Assembly: GCA_030266985.1 (NCBI GenBank)
Contig: JAJDJB010000015.1
Location: 1 to 38,269 of the forward strand
Source: Synergistaceae bacterium OttesenSCG-928-D05
GTDB taxonomy: Bacteria > Synergistota > Synergistia > Synergistales > Synergistaceae
Reading direction: 5' to 3'
DNA: 38,269 bases
Positions 22,653 through 31,519 of the stretch are shown one piece after another. Every line of letters starts with the position of its first letter. The first letter of the stretch is position 1. Under the pieces are notes generated by a model that did not search any database, was not told where the DNA came from, and saw only the letters and a list, made by a program, of their open reading frames with translations. The translations under genes were made by a program, and so were the position numbers.

Positions 22653-23822
22653 ATGGGAAAAAACAGGATGATTTTCGATTCTTCCGCCGACATGGCGCTC
22701 AATATTCTGCAGCAGCTGATCCGGATACGTACGCACCAGCCCGAAGGCGACGAGGCCGATGCGGTCAAATATATCGTCTCGCTGCTGCGCGCATCCAATA
22801 TCAGCCATAAAATGATATGCCACGGGGGAAACCGCGCAACGCTGCTGGCGCGCGTCAAAGGAAAGACGGGAGCCGCCCCGCTGCTTTTCATGGGACACCT
22901 CGACACGATCGGGCTGGAAAGCACCCGCACATGGGCGCATTATCCGTACAGCGCGGACTTCGACGGCGTAAACGTCTACGGGCGCGGCGCAAATAATAAG
23001 GGCGGCGCGACGGCGATGATCATGGCGGCGATGCATCTGGCGGAACGTCAGGATTTGGAGCGCGACGTGTTGTTTGCCTTTACTGCGGACAATGACGAAG
23101 AAGGGATCGGCGCAAGGTCTCTCGTCGAAGGGAGTTTTTTCGACGGCGTGGGCGAGGTCGTTTTCGTTCAGCCGACAGATTGCGCGATCGGCGTTGCGCA
23201 AAAAGGCGTTGCATGGCTCAGCATTGAGGTAAGCGGCAGATTCTCACACGCTGCTTTCCCGAAACAGAGAACCGACGTAATCAAAATATTGCTCGAGTAC
23301 AACAAGCGCCTTGCTTCAAAATTATGGCAGGAACAGGGACACCCTTTTCTGGGCAATACAACCTGCGTTGTGACAAAAATCAACTCCGAAGGCTATACCC
23401 GTTATATGTTCCCGGATGTCGCCTCAGGTTATATCGACATCCGATTTTTGCCGATTATCGGCGAGCAGAAAATTCTCTCTGCGATTGAAGAAACAACTTC
23501 CGAGCTCACGCAAAAATATCCGGAATGCGACATCAGCGTCACGATAGACAACCTGCGGCTCGCATGCACGATGGATGAGTTCGCGCCGAACATTGAGCGG
23601 ATCGAAAAGCTTTATAAAACGCTCCGCCTGAAGACCAGAAAAATGGGAATATATTATCTTTGCGACGTCTCTATCGTAACACCGCGCCTTGGCACGCCTT
23701 TCAGCATTATCGGGCCGGGGCAGGACGTCTATCACAGCAACACGGACGAAACCATCAAGCTGGACGACATCCTGAAAATGGCGAATTTTTACGAAGCATA
23801 CGCCCTGCAAAAGCCCGAATAA
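22653..23822 (+). CDS. M20-family hydrolase with altered zinc site
   Basis: The 389-residue protein follows the M20 (ArgE/DapE/CPG2) layout: GHLDTIG (His82, Asp84), the catalytic NDEEG block (Glu149-Glu150), a dimerisation domain starting GRFSHAAFP near 190, and YHSNTDE (His361). Two expected ligands are missing. The GRGx-[x]-D-x-KGG motif reads GRGANNKGG (110-118), one residue short and without the bridging Asp; the Glu-Pro-Thr segment reads Gln173-Pro-Thr. One zinc site should therefore be lost while the other ligand set and catalytic Glu remain. It may use one metal, or be a binding protein. GGGA precedes the ATG; it is coupled to the PucR-like gene. Confidence 0.85.
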   Translation: MGKNRMIFDSSADMALNILQQLIRIRTHQPEGDEADAVKYIVSLLRASNISHKMICHGGNRATLLARVKGKTGAAPLLFMGHLDTIGLESTRTWAHYPYSADFDGVNVYGRGANNKGGATAMIMAAMHLAERQDLERDVLFAFTADNDEEGIGARSLVEGSFFDGVGEVVFVQPTDCAIGVAQKGVAWLSIEVSGRFSHAAFPKQRTDVIKILLEYNKRLASKLWQEQGHPFLGNTTCVVTKINSEGYTRYMFPDVASGYIDIRFLPIIGEQKILSAIEETTSELTQKYPECDISVTIDNLRLACTMDEFAPNIERIEKLYKTLRLKTRKMGIYYLCDVSIVTPRLGTPFSIIGPGQDVYHSNTDETIKLDDILKMANFYEAYALQKPE

Positions 23823-23832
23823 AAATCCATCC

Positions 23833-23860
23833 TTTGGCGCAGGCGCGCCGAAATATTTTT
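23833..23860. terminator. likely bidirectional terminator after the M20 gene
   Basis: TTTGGCGC pairs with GCGCC-g-AAA (one bulge, 4-base loop) and is followed by ATTTTT. It lies between the convergent M20 and nitroreductase genes, overlapping the end of the latter by two bases. Confidence 0.55.
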
Positions 23861-24401
23861 ATTCGTAAAAATTGACGTTATCCGGTGAGTGTCTTTCCGT
23901 TGTAAATTTTTCTTCCCCCGCATAACCGATAAGAACGCCGCAGAAAGGTGCATATCCCTCAGGGAACCCTATTTTGCGGCACATTTCTTTGTCGGGGCCA
24001 AGTGTCAAAGTCGGCGAAACGACATAGCAGGAGCCGAGCCCGAGTGCCGTCGCCGCAATGCAGACATTAGTCGCCGCGCAGGCCGTATTAACCGCCGAGA
24101 AAGTTTCCTCGGGCGGCGCCGAGAGCATGATGAGCACCGGCGCTCCGTAGAGCGGCATATAACCGTCCAGCGCCGCGCGGGACATGAGGAATTCATTGCC
24201 TGATTTTTTCATCGCGTCCAGTGTCGCGTCGTTAATCTTTCCCAGAATTTCTTTGTTCGTAATAACCGTAATATGAAAATTCCCCGCTTTCGGCGCGTTC
24301 TTTGCCGCCATCACGAGCGTTCCGATTTTTTCCTTTTCCACAGCCCGGCCCTGATAACTGCGCACACTTTTTCTCGCTTCGATCGCTTTGATCGCATCCA
24401 T
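23859..24401 (-). CDS. nitroreductase-family flavoprotein
   Basis: The 180-residue protein has the FMN-binding start IEARKSVRSYQGRAVEKEKI and the AATNVCIAATALGLGSCYV segment near 110-130 that marks the nitroreductase fold. The final part (GFPEGYAPFCGVLIGYAGE) is also typical. It probably uses NAD(P)H and FMN to reduce a nitro, quinone or related compound as a dimer; substrate unknown. GGCGGGAG lies 5-6 bases before the ATG. It is convergent with the M20 gene and divergent from the Aas-like gene, so it is monocistronic. Confidence 0.88.
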   Translation of the reverse strand: MDAIKAIEARKSVRSYQGRAVEKEKIGTLVMAAKNAPKAGNFHITVITNKEILGKINDATLDAMKKSGNEFLMSRAALDGYMPLYGAPVLIMLSAPPEETFSAVNTACAATNVCIAATALGLGSCYVVSPTLTLGPDKEMCRKIGFPEGYAPFCGVLIGYAGEEKFTTERHSPDNVNFYE

Positions 24402-24509
24402 TTGATCTCCCGCCCTTTTTTATAGAAGTTTATAGAAGATTTTAAAAAAATTATACATCCAGCTTGAAGAATCGGGAGAAAAACGGAGTCTCGTTTCTTC
24501 TATTATTTC

Positions 24510-24539
24510 ATGACTATCAAAATGTATAAATGTTATAAT
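24510..24539 (+). promoter_or_regulatory. probable promoter of the Aas-like gene
   Basis: TGT-TATAAT (24531-24539) is an extended -10; ATGACT (24510-24515) is a 4/6 match to the -35 at 18-base spacing. Confidence 0.6.
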
Positions 24540-24574
24540 AAACAAGGGCAGGCACACATGTGGAGGGATTCTAT

Positions 24575-26728
24575 TTGTTCAGACTTATCGTTCGATTCAT
24601 TCTTCGTTTATTCTTCCGCGTAGAGGTAAAGGGATGGGAAAACTGGCAGCAGGCCGGAGAAGGCGTCCTTATCGCGCCGAATTACGTCTCTTTTATCGAC
24701 CCGCTGATTCTGGCCGTCTTTTTGCCTGAAAAGGTTCCTTTTGCAATCGAACGCAGGTTGACACAAAAACGTTTCGCAAAATTTTTTCTGCCGCTCGCGG
24801 ATACGCACATTCTTGATGCGGACGCTCCGCTGACGCTGAAATTCTTTTTAACGCTGCTCAAGGGCGGCGGACGCTGCGTCATTTTCCCCGAAGTACAGCC
24901 GACGACAACGGGGCTGCCGATGAAACTTTCTCTCGGCGTCGCGTCGATCGCCGACCACACGGACGCAAAAATCCTGCCGGTACGAATCGAAGGCACGGAG
25001 TACACGCCGTTCTCGCGTATCCCACATAAAAGCCGCATCCGCTTTTTTTCGAAAGTAACGATTACTGTTTATCCAGCGCGCAAGCTTGATATTCCGGAGG
25101 GGCTGTCCGGGTTGAAGCGTACCGCGACGGCTGGACGCAGCTTCGAGCACATCATGAACGACGCCTGCTTGTGGTCGAGCGTGCGGCGCAAACCCTTCTT
25201 CGACAACGTTCTGGACGCCCGGGACGAATTCGGCGGCAACTACAGGATCTATGTCGATTATGGACAAAAACCTGTCACGTACAACGGTTTTATTACGAGG
25301 ATTCTTTTGATTCAGGGCGCGCTCGAAACGCAAAACCTAAAGGGCCCGAATATCGGCGTGCTGCTGCCCACTTCGCTTGGCGGCGCTGTGACGATCTACG
25401 CGCTACAGCGCATGGGGCTGGTGCCCGCAATGCTCAATTTCTCGCTTGGCGGCCGCTCTATGGTCAACTGCTGCAAGAGCGCGCTGCTCGACACGATCAT
25501 TACCTCGAGAAAATTTATTGAGATCGGAAAACTGGACAATCTGACGTCCGCGGCAGAAGAAGCGGGCATCAAGGTCATCTGGCTGGAAGACCTCGCACCG
25601 CAGATTACAACAGGCAAAAAAATTTCCGCGGCGCTTCGCGCAAAATTCATGAAGTCCGAGCCGGAGAGCCCGGAAGCTGTTAAAAAACCGGCGTTCATCC
25701 TTTTCACATCGGGCTCGGAAGGTGCGCCGAAGGGCGTTGTGCTCAGCTTTGAAAACGTCAACGTAAACAACGCACAGATGTTTACGCGCGTCGACTTCTA
25801 TCAATCCGACCGCGTACTCAACGCGATGCCGATTTTCCATTCGTTCGGCCTTTGCGCCGGTTTGATCATGCCTCCTACGCTGGGGATTATCACGTATCTT
25901 TATCCGTCCCCGCTCCACTATAAAACAGTTCCCGTCATTTGCTACGACGAGCGCATCACTATCCTTTTCGCGACAGATACCTTCCTGAGCGGCTATGCGA
26001 AAGCGGCCTCCGACAACTTTGACTTTGTAACGATCCGGCTGCTTGTCGAAGGAGGAGAAAAACTTAAATCCTCCACGCAGGACCTCTGGTTCGAGCGTTT
26101 CGGAAAACGGATCACGGAAGGATACGGTGTGACGGAAGCATCCCCCGTCGTTGCGAACAACTACTTCGCGCACCATAGGAGCGGCACGGTCGGCCCGCTT
26201 GTAGAGGGACTGGAACATCGCCTGGAACCCGTTGAGGGTGTGCCGGAAGGCGGGCGCTTGTGGGTGAAGGGCCCGAGTATCATGATGGGCTATCTGCGCG
26301 CGACGAACCCTGGCGTTCTCGAACCACCCAAAGACGGATGGTACGACACCGGCGATATTGTAAAAATCGACGAAGAAGGTTTTATTACGATTCTCGGACG
26401 TGCGAAACGTTTTGCGAAAATAGGAGGAGAGATGATCTCCCTTGTTTCGGTCGAAGAAGTTCTGGGTGAAGTATGGCCGGAGGAGCATCACGCGGTCGTA
26501 TTGCTTCACGGAGGACCACGCGGCGAAACGCTTGCGCTCGTAACGACAAAACCGGAGCTCAAACGCGACGAGCTAAGACAAAAGCTTACGGAGCTGGGCG
26601 TGGCGGAAATCGCGATTCCCAAAAAAATTCTTTTCATGGCCGACATGCCTCTGCTGGCAACCGGAAAAATCGACTACGTTACGCTCGAACAGGTTTTGAA
26701 AGAACTGGGAGAAGATTCCGAAGAATAA
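24575..26728 (+). CDS. aas: Aas-like protein: degenerate acyltransferase domain fused to acyl-ACP synthetase
   Basis: The protein (about 717 residues from TTG at 24575; E. coli Aas has 719) aligns by eye along its whole length with Aas. The N-terminal acyltransferase half reads PNYVSFIDP, with Tyr37 where Aas has the catalytic His, and FPEVQPTTTG (Glu106-Val107-Gln108) where Aas has FPEGR. The C-terminal AMP-binding half is intact: LFTSGSEGAPKG (376-387), AMPIFHSFGL, EGYGVTEASPV, YDTGDI and GRAKRFAKIGGEM. It should activate fatty acids onto ACP but probably cannot acylate lysophosphatidylethanolamine by the usual chemistry. I chose TTG at 24575 because GGAGGG lies 7 bases upstream and the N-terminus then matches Aas; GTG at 24560 is the alternative. 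Confidence 0.88.
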   Translation: MFRLIVRFILRLFFRVEVKGWENWQQAGEGVLIAPNYVSFIDPLILAVFLPEKVPFAIERRLTQKRFAKFFLPLADTHILDADAPLTLKFFLTLLKGGGRCVIFPEVQPTTTGLPMKLSLGVASIADHTDAKILPVRIEGTEYTPFSRIPHKSRIRFFSKVTITVYPARKLDIPEGLSGLKRTATAGRSFEHIMNDACLWSSVRRKPFFDNVLDARDEFGGNYRIYVDYGQKPVTYNGFITRILLIQGALETQNLKGPNIGVLLPTSLGGAVTIYALQRMGLVPAMLNFSLGGRSMVNCCKSALLDTIITSRKFIEIGKLDNLTSAAEEAGIKVIWLEDLAPQITTGKKISAALRAKFMKSEPESPEAVKKPAFILFTSGSEGAPKGVVLSFENVNVNNAQMFTRVDFYQSDRVLNAMPIFHSFGLCAGLIMPPTLGIITYLYPSPLHYKTVPVICYDERITILFATDTFLSGYAKAASDNFDFVTIRLLVEGGEKLKSSTQDLWFERFGKRITEGYGVTEASPVVANNYFAHHRSGTVGPLVEGLEHRLEPVEGVPEGGRLWVKGPSIMMGYLRATNPGVLEPPKDGWYDTGDIVKIDEEGFITILGRAKRFAKIGGEMISLVSVEEVLGEVWPEEHHAVVLLHGGPRGETLALVTTKPELKRDELRQKLTELGVAEIAIPKKILFMADMPLLATGKIDYVTLEQVLKELGEDSEE

Positions 26729-26750
26729 TAGAAAAAACGTATTTCCCGCA

Positions 26751-26779
26751 TGGACAGGGAACAGATCAAGTGATATAAA
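26751..26779 (+). promoter_or_regulatory. promoter of the gspG-like gene
   Basis: TGGACA (26751-26756) and TATAAA (26774-26779) are 17 bases apart, with a TG-A extended -10. It shows that the pseudopilin has its own transcript. Confidence 0.65.
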
Positions 26780-26817
26780 AGAAACGCTCCAACGAAAAAT
26801 CAGGGAGGCGCTAAGAG

Positions 26818-27270
26818 TTGGATAAAAAAACGAAGAAAATTTTTAAAAAAGCACGGAGACGGCGTGGGTTTACCCTTATAGAAATCATGGTCGTCGTCGT
26901 TATCATCGGGATGCTGTCCGCACTTGTCGGACCGCGCTTGATTGGACAGAGCGACGAAGCGAGGAGAAAAACCACGGCAACGCAGATTTCGCAGCTTGAA
27001 CAGGTGCTCGGTCTCTTCCATCTGGATAACGGATTCTACCCGACGACATCCCAGGGTCTGGAAGCGCTCGTAACGAAACCGACGATGCCCCCGGAAGCGT
27101 TGAACTATAAGAAGGGCGGCTACATGAAAAAAGTACCGACCGACGCATGGGGACGCGCGTTCATTTATGAGTGTCCCGGCGAACATGGCGACTTCGATAT
27201 CCTTTCTTACGGATCTGACGGACAGGAAGGCGGCGACGGCGCCGCGGCGGATATCAACAACTGGGATTAA
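26818..27270 (+). CDS. gspG: type II secretion major pseudopilin GspG
   Basis: The 150-residue protein has a basic leader (MDKKTKKIFKKARRRR), a prepilin peptidase site after Gly17 and the FTLIE N-methylation motif with Glu22 (E5 of the mature form). A hydrophobic helix follows, then the GspG core: FPTTSQGLEAL-like FYPTTSQGLEALV, then DAWGRAFIYECPGEHG, and the calcium-loop region SYGSDGQEGGDG...ADINNWD. These are the hallmarks of GspG rather than a generic type IV pilin. The TTG start follows GGGAGG at 9 bases. No other type II secretion gene is in the window. It has a promoter and a terminator of its own. Confidence 0.9.
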   Translation: MDKKTKKIFKKARRRRGFTLIEIMVVVVIIGMLSALVGPRLIGQSDEARRKTTATQISQLEQVLGLFHLDNGFYPTTSQGLEALVTKPTMPPEALNYKKGGYMKKVPTDAWGRAFIYECPGEHGDFDILSYGSDGQEGGDGAAADINNWD

Positions 27271-27287
27271 TTGCAAATATAAAATAG

Positions 27288-27326
27288 AAAGAGCGCTTCG
27301 CATTGCCGCGAGGCGCTCTTTTTTTA
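27288..27326. terminator. bidirectional terminator between gspG and the SWIM gene
   Basis: AAAGAGCGC pairs with GCGCTCTTT (9 bp, imperfect inner part) and is followed by at least seven Ts on the plus strand and TTTCTATTTT on the minus strand. Confidence 0.82.
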
Positions 27327-27376
27327 TTTGAAATTCCGTAATTCTTTTCGTTTTAACTTTTTTCAAACATCGCGAA

Positions 27377-28354
27377 CTAAATATATTTTCTTGGCCTGCC
27401 GACCTGATTGCGTCGCTCGCCGGTCAATATTTCCACGGCGAGACTTGCCGCACGATCATAAAAGGCCAAAAGCGACATCCGGAACGGGCGTTCTCCCCGC
27501 CAGAGTGGAAATTCGTTCATAAGTTCCAGCGCGGCAGGGCGGCGCTGATCTTCCTGCGGCGAATAAGAAAAGACCGGGAATTCCGACGAGTACCAGCGCG
27601 AGTCAAAGGGGATTTCCGTCTCATCTTCCTGTTCGTCGAAAGCGGCACTCAAGTCAGAGCCGCCGTTGATTTCAACGCGTTCGTCACGGCTGTCCCAATC
27701 CATGCCCTCCAATTCCGCGAAGAAATCTTCATCGATCATGGAGTAATCTCCATCCCCGCCGTTTGTTTCCACCGTGAGCAGGTTGATCAATTTTTCCCGG
27801 TCAACACCGCGCAGCTTCAAGATCAAAAACGGATCGTCGTCGAAAACTTCGCCGAGCAGGAGCAGTACGGCAACGATATGTTTGCACGGTTCCACTTCGT
27901 CAGGGCAGCTGCATTTGAATTTCCGGATGTGATCGTCGCCCGGGAAGAGCTGCGTGCCGCTCTCATCAAACGCAGACACCATTTCTTCCGGCATTTCTCC
28001 CGCGAGAAGGCGGGCCGCAAAGGACGCGTGCTCGCGGAAACGGAAGAGCAGCAGCCTGCGCCCCTCGTCCGAAATAGTGTCAAAACCAAGGCGCACCTGA
28101 TAAGGCGCTTTGCGGCTGCCCTGTACGGTGGCGGAAATCATGCCGGGGTGCACTTCTACCGACAAGACCTGCCCGCGGCGTGCGTAAGTTTTGCCCCGCG
28201 TCAGTTGCTGCTTGTCGATTGAGCTTTCTATAAATTCAAGCCAGCGCCGCGACCACCAGTTCGAGCTATAAGGCTTGTTCCTGCCCGTCCGCAGCTTGAT
28301 GCCGCCCTTCGCGGCTCTTGGTTTGCGATATTCCCATCTCTTCCACGGTCTCAT
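27377..28354 (-). CDS. SWIM zinc-finger domain protein
   Basis: The 325-residue protein has a SWIM finger at KCSCPDEVEPCKHI (Cys148, Cys150, Cys157, His159). The N-terminus has the WWSRRWLEFIESS segment common to bacterial SWIM proteins that sit beside SNF2 helicases, and the C-terminal third is acidic, then basic. SWIM domains bind DNA or protein partners. The ATG overlaps the end of the SNF2 gene by 4 bases, so translation is coupled and the two proteins probably act together. The process they serve, perhaps chromatin or transcription-complex remodelling, is not known. Confidence 0.88.
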   Translation of the reverse strand: MRPWKRWEYRKPRAAKGGIKLRTGRNKPYSSNWWSRRWLEFIESSIDKQQLTRGKTYARRGQVLSVEVHPGMISATVQGSRKAPYQVRLGFDTISDEGRRLLLFRFREHASFAARLLAGEMPEEMVSAFDESGTQLFPGDDHIRKFKCSCPDEVEPCKHIVAVLLLLGEVFDDDPFLILKLRGVDREKLINLLTVETNGGDGDYSMIDEDFFAELEGMDWDSRDERVEINGGSDLSAAFDEQEDETEIPFDSRWYSSEFPVFSYSPQEDQRRPAALELMNEFPLWRGERPFRMSLLAFYDRAASLAVEILTGERRNQVGRPRKYI

Positions 28355-31300
28355 CGGACTTCCTCCGCAACATCGCTGCTCAGTGAGAACAGGTCTCTGA
28401 GTTCGTCGTCCGAAAGCTCCGTCAGCCAGTTTTCGCCGACGCCGACGACCGCTTCCGCCACGCGTTTTTTCGAATTGATGAGCTCTTCTATTTTTTCTTC
28501 CAGCGTTCCTTTACAGCAGAAATAGTGCACCTGCACGCTGCGGTCCTGACCGATCCTGTAGGCGCGGTCGACCGCCTGCTGCTCAACAGCCGGATTCCAC
28601 CAGCGGTCAAACATAACGACATGGTTCGCGCGGGTGAGGTTGAGTCCCGTACCGCCCGCTTTCAGGGAGAGGACGAAGAACGGCGGCGCGTTACCTTCAT
28701 TCTGGAAACGCATAACCATTTCGTCGCGCTTTTCGCGGCTTATTCCGCCGTGTAAAAAGAGGGTCTCCCGTCCAAACGTTTCCTGCAGGTACTGTTTGAG
28801 CATCGCGCCCATCTCCGCGTACTGCGTAAAAATCAGCGCTCTGTCGCCGGTGGAGAGCATTTCTTCCGCGATTTCGGTCAGACGTTCGATTTTGCCCGAG
28901 CGATCCGGAAGCACGGAACCATCTTTTAAATAGAGCGCCGGATGGTTGCAAAGCTGTTTCAAGGCCGTGATCGTGGAAAGAACAAGCCCCTTCCGCTGAA
29001 TGCCGTCCGTCTCCGCAATTTTTTCGTCAAGGTCCGTAAGCACCGCTTTGTAAAGCGAGGCCTGTTCCTTGGAGAGCGAACAGTATACTGTCGACTCGAT
29101 TTTTTTCGGAAGGTCCGTAATGATATCTCTGTCCGTTTTCAAACGACGCAGGATAAAAGGCCCGGTGATCCGTTTGATGCGCTCCATCGCAGCGCGATCT
29201 CCCGCCTGGATCGGACGCAGAAATTCCCGTCCGAAGCGTGAGCGGTTCGGGAGCAGCCCGGAAACGATAAATTCCATGATCGACCACATATCGCCGACGT
29301 GGTTCTCAACGGGCGTACCGGTCAGGGCGATGTGCCAGTCGCCGGGAACGGAATGCGCCGCGCGGCACTGTCTCGTATCGGGGTTTTTGATGTTCTGCGC
29401 TTCATCCAGGATAACGCCCGCCCACGGCACTTTTGCGTAAACAGCGCTGTCACGGTGCAGGAGCGCATAGGAGGAAATGACCATCGCAAAATCTTTGCAC
29501 GTATCGAGGAACCCTTCGCCCCGAAGTCGTTTCGTACCGTGCTGAATCATAACGGGAAGGTCCGGTACGAATCGTTCCGCCTCACGACGCCAGTTTTCCA
29601 TGACCGAAGTCGGGCAAATCAAAAGGACGGGACGCGTCTCGCCTTCCAGGCGCAGCATCTTAAGCAGCGCAAGCGTCTGGACTGTTTTGCCAAGACCCAT
29701 GTCGTCCGCAAGGCATCCGCCGAGACCGAGCTTCGTCAGCCAGGCCAGCCAGGAAAGACCGCGAACCTGATACGGACGCAGTTTACCGTTGAAAGCTTCC
29801 GGCTGCGGAATTTCCCGCAGCGGTTCGCGTCCTGTCAGCACCGCGCGCACCGAGTCAAGCCATTTTGAACCAGTGATGTCGGAGAGCGGAAGCTCTCCAA
29901 TGTGCTCTTTGAGCGAATTCAGCAGCGCTTCTCTGCGATTGATTTTCTGCGGCAGTTTCTCGATGCCTTCCATAATATTTTTCAATTCGTTGCGAGACAG
30001 CAATACCCAGCGGCCGCGCACCTGTGTGAACGGCGTCTTCAGCTTCGTCAGCATCTCGAGCTCTTCGACGGTCAGCTCTTCCCCGCCAAGCGAAATCGAC
30101 CAGTCAACCTCAAGCAAGTCGCGAAGTCCCAATCTGCCGCCCATCGCAAAGTTTTCATCCGACCGGACTTTTCCAGTAACCGCCAAACGCGGGCGATCCT
30201 CGAAAGAACCCCACGCCGCGGGGAATTGAATATCGATCCCCTGGTCCATGAGCGGTCCGACGTGGTCATGCAAAAATTCAAAAAGTTCATCGAGATTAAG
30301 ATAACACTCTACGGGACACTGCCGGTCAAGGCTGCGCGCCACGGCGGGAATATAGGCCGCCATCTGCCCCAGAACCTGCAGCATGTAACGGCGTGGATTT
30401 GCATCAATCGTGCTGAACCACTGACGTTCCGCAGCTTCCGGGCTCCAGACGCGGCAAGCCGGAACAATAAGGCTCGGATCCCGTACGGACTGCAAGTGCC
30501 ATGAAAGCGTCCACCAACGTTCCGCTTCTTCTTGCCCCGGCTCGACAATTGGTTCGTCTATCCGAAGGAAAAGTTTCCACGGCTGTCCGCTGACGGACAT
30601 GATGGAGTCCAGCCATGTCTGAATTTGCGGATAGAGCATGTCCATGTCTTCGTTCCACTTTTCCAGCGGCGCTTTTTGCCACCCAAGCGAACGAATCCAA
30701 ATTTCGTGCGTGTTGTCCGCGTCGACTTTCTTACCGCGCGCGCCTTCTGTGGCCTGCGCGCTTCTGACGATGCTGTCCACTAAATTTTCAAAAATAGAAA
30801 CGGCAACCTGTTCGCGGTCCTGAACACAGGGCGCGCTTTTTTTGATGGAGAATCCGCGAACCACCATTGGAATCGATCGCACATATTTTGTGATTTCTTC
30901 CTGGTATTTCGTGCGATACAAAGGAGTCCAGACAGAGACATAACCGTCTTCAAATTCTTCCATATCCGGTAAATAGTTGCCCCGCAGCACCGACAGCGCC
31001 GCATAGCGAAGCGCGTTGCAGATGCAGTACATATCCGGGGCAAACAGAACACCGGGTACCGAAAGCCGCTCGCCTTCCGTGTCAAGGAGGCGCAAAAGCG
31101 CAATCAATACTTCGTGCGGCACCGGAAGCGCATCGATCTGGAATACCTCGAGATCGACCTCCGCATCCTCAGCCAGCGTGGGAAGTTCGCCGAGCAAAGG
31201 CGAGGACGGCAGCGGCACTCCCTGTTTTACGGGAACAGTCAGATAAGCCTTGATTCCTTCGGACCACAGTTCCGCTTCTTTTTGCGATTTATAAAGCCCG

Positions 31301-31473
31301 ATGTCGTTGAGGACCGTGTGAATATCAGCGGCCTCGGCGGTCCAGGGGAGACGGTATATTTTCTCCACGGAGCGGGCGCGCTTCATATATGGAACGATCG
31401 ACTTCGTTTCGAAGGACCGCTCCGCCCAAATATAAAACTTATGCTCGTAGAAAGCTGCGTGTAATACTAACAT
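28351..31473 (-). CDS. SNF2-family DEAD/DEAH helicase
   Basis: The 1040-residue protein has an N-terminal region of about 550 residues, including the bacterial SNF2-associated part before the motor. The motor has DDMGLGKTVQTL (motif I), DEAQNIKNPDT (motif II), LTGTPVENHVGDMWS (III), LSLKAGGTGLNLTRANHV (V) and AYRIGQDRSVQVH (VI). It is the SNF2/RapA type, which translocates on double-stranded DNA using ATP and remodels protein-DNA complexes. The ATG at 31473 has an in-frame stop two codons before it and no good ribosome binding site nearby. It follows the nucleoside kinase gene by 46 bases and overlaps the SWIM gene by 4. Confidence 0.92.
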   Translation of the reverse strand: MLVLHAAFYEHKFYIWAERSFETKSIVPYMKRARSVEKIYRLPWTAEAADIHTVLNDIGLYKSQKEAELWSEGIKAYLTVPVKQGVPLPSSPLLGELPTLAEDAEVDLEVFQIDALPVPHEVLIALLRLLDTEGERLSVPGVLFAPDMYCICNALRYAALSVLRGNYLPDMEEFEDGYVSVWTPLYRTKYQEEITKYVRSIPMVVRGFSIKKSAPCVQDREQVAVSIFENLVDSIVRSAQATEGARGKKVDADNTHEIWIRSLGWQKAPLEKWNEDMDMLYPQIQTWLDSIMSVSGQPWKLFLRIDEPIVEPGQEEAERWWTLSWHLQSVRDPSLIVPACRVWSPEAAERQWFSTIDANPRRYMLQVLGQMAAYIPAVARSLDRQCPVECYLNLDELFEFLHDHVGPLMDQGIDIQFPAAWGSFEDRPRLAVTGKVRSDENFAMGGRLGLRDLLEVDWSISLGGEELTVEELEMLTKLKTPFTQVRGRWVLLSRNELKNIMEGIEKLPQKINRREALLNSLKEHIGELPLSDITGSKWLDSVRAVLTGREPLREIPQPEAFNGKLRPYQVRGLSWLAWLTKLGLGGCLADDMGLGKTVQTLALLKMLRLEGETRPVLLICPTSVMENWRREAERFVPDLPVMIQHGTKRLRGEGFLDTCKDFAMVISSYALLHRDSAVYAKVPWAGVILDEAQNIKNPDTRQCRAAHSVPGDWHIALTGTPVENHVGDMWSIMEFIVSGLLPNRSRFGREFLRPIQAGDRAAMERIKRITGPFILRRLKTDRDIITDLPKKIESTVYCSLSKEQASLYKAVLTDLDEKIAETDGIQRKGLVLSTITALKQLCNHPALYLKDGSVLPDRSGKIERLTEIAEEMLSTGDRALIFTQYAEMGAMLKQYLQETFGRETLFLHGGISREKRDEMVMRFQNEGNAPPFFVLSLKAGGTGLNLTRANHVVMFDRWWNPAVEQQAVDRAYRIGQDRSVQVHYFCCKGTLEEKIEELINSKKRVAEAVVGVGENWLTELSDDELRDLFSLSSDVAEEVR

Positions 31474-31519
31474 TGGTTAATTCGCCCGAAAACGCTGCCT
31501 GAAACCTCCCGGCTGGCGC

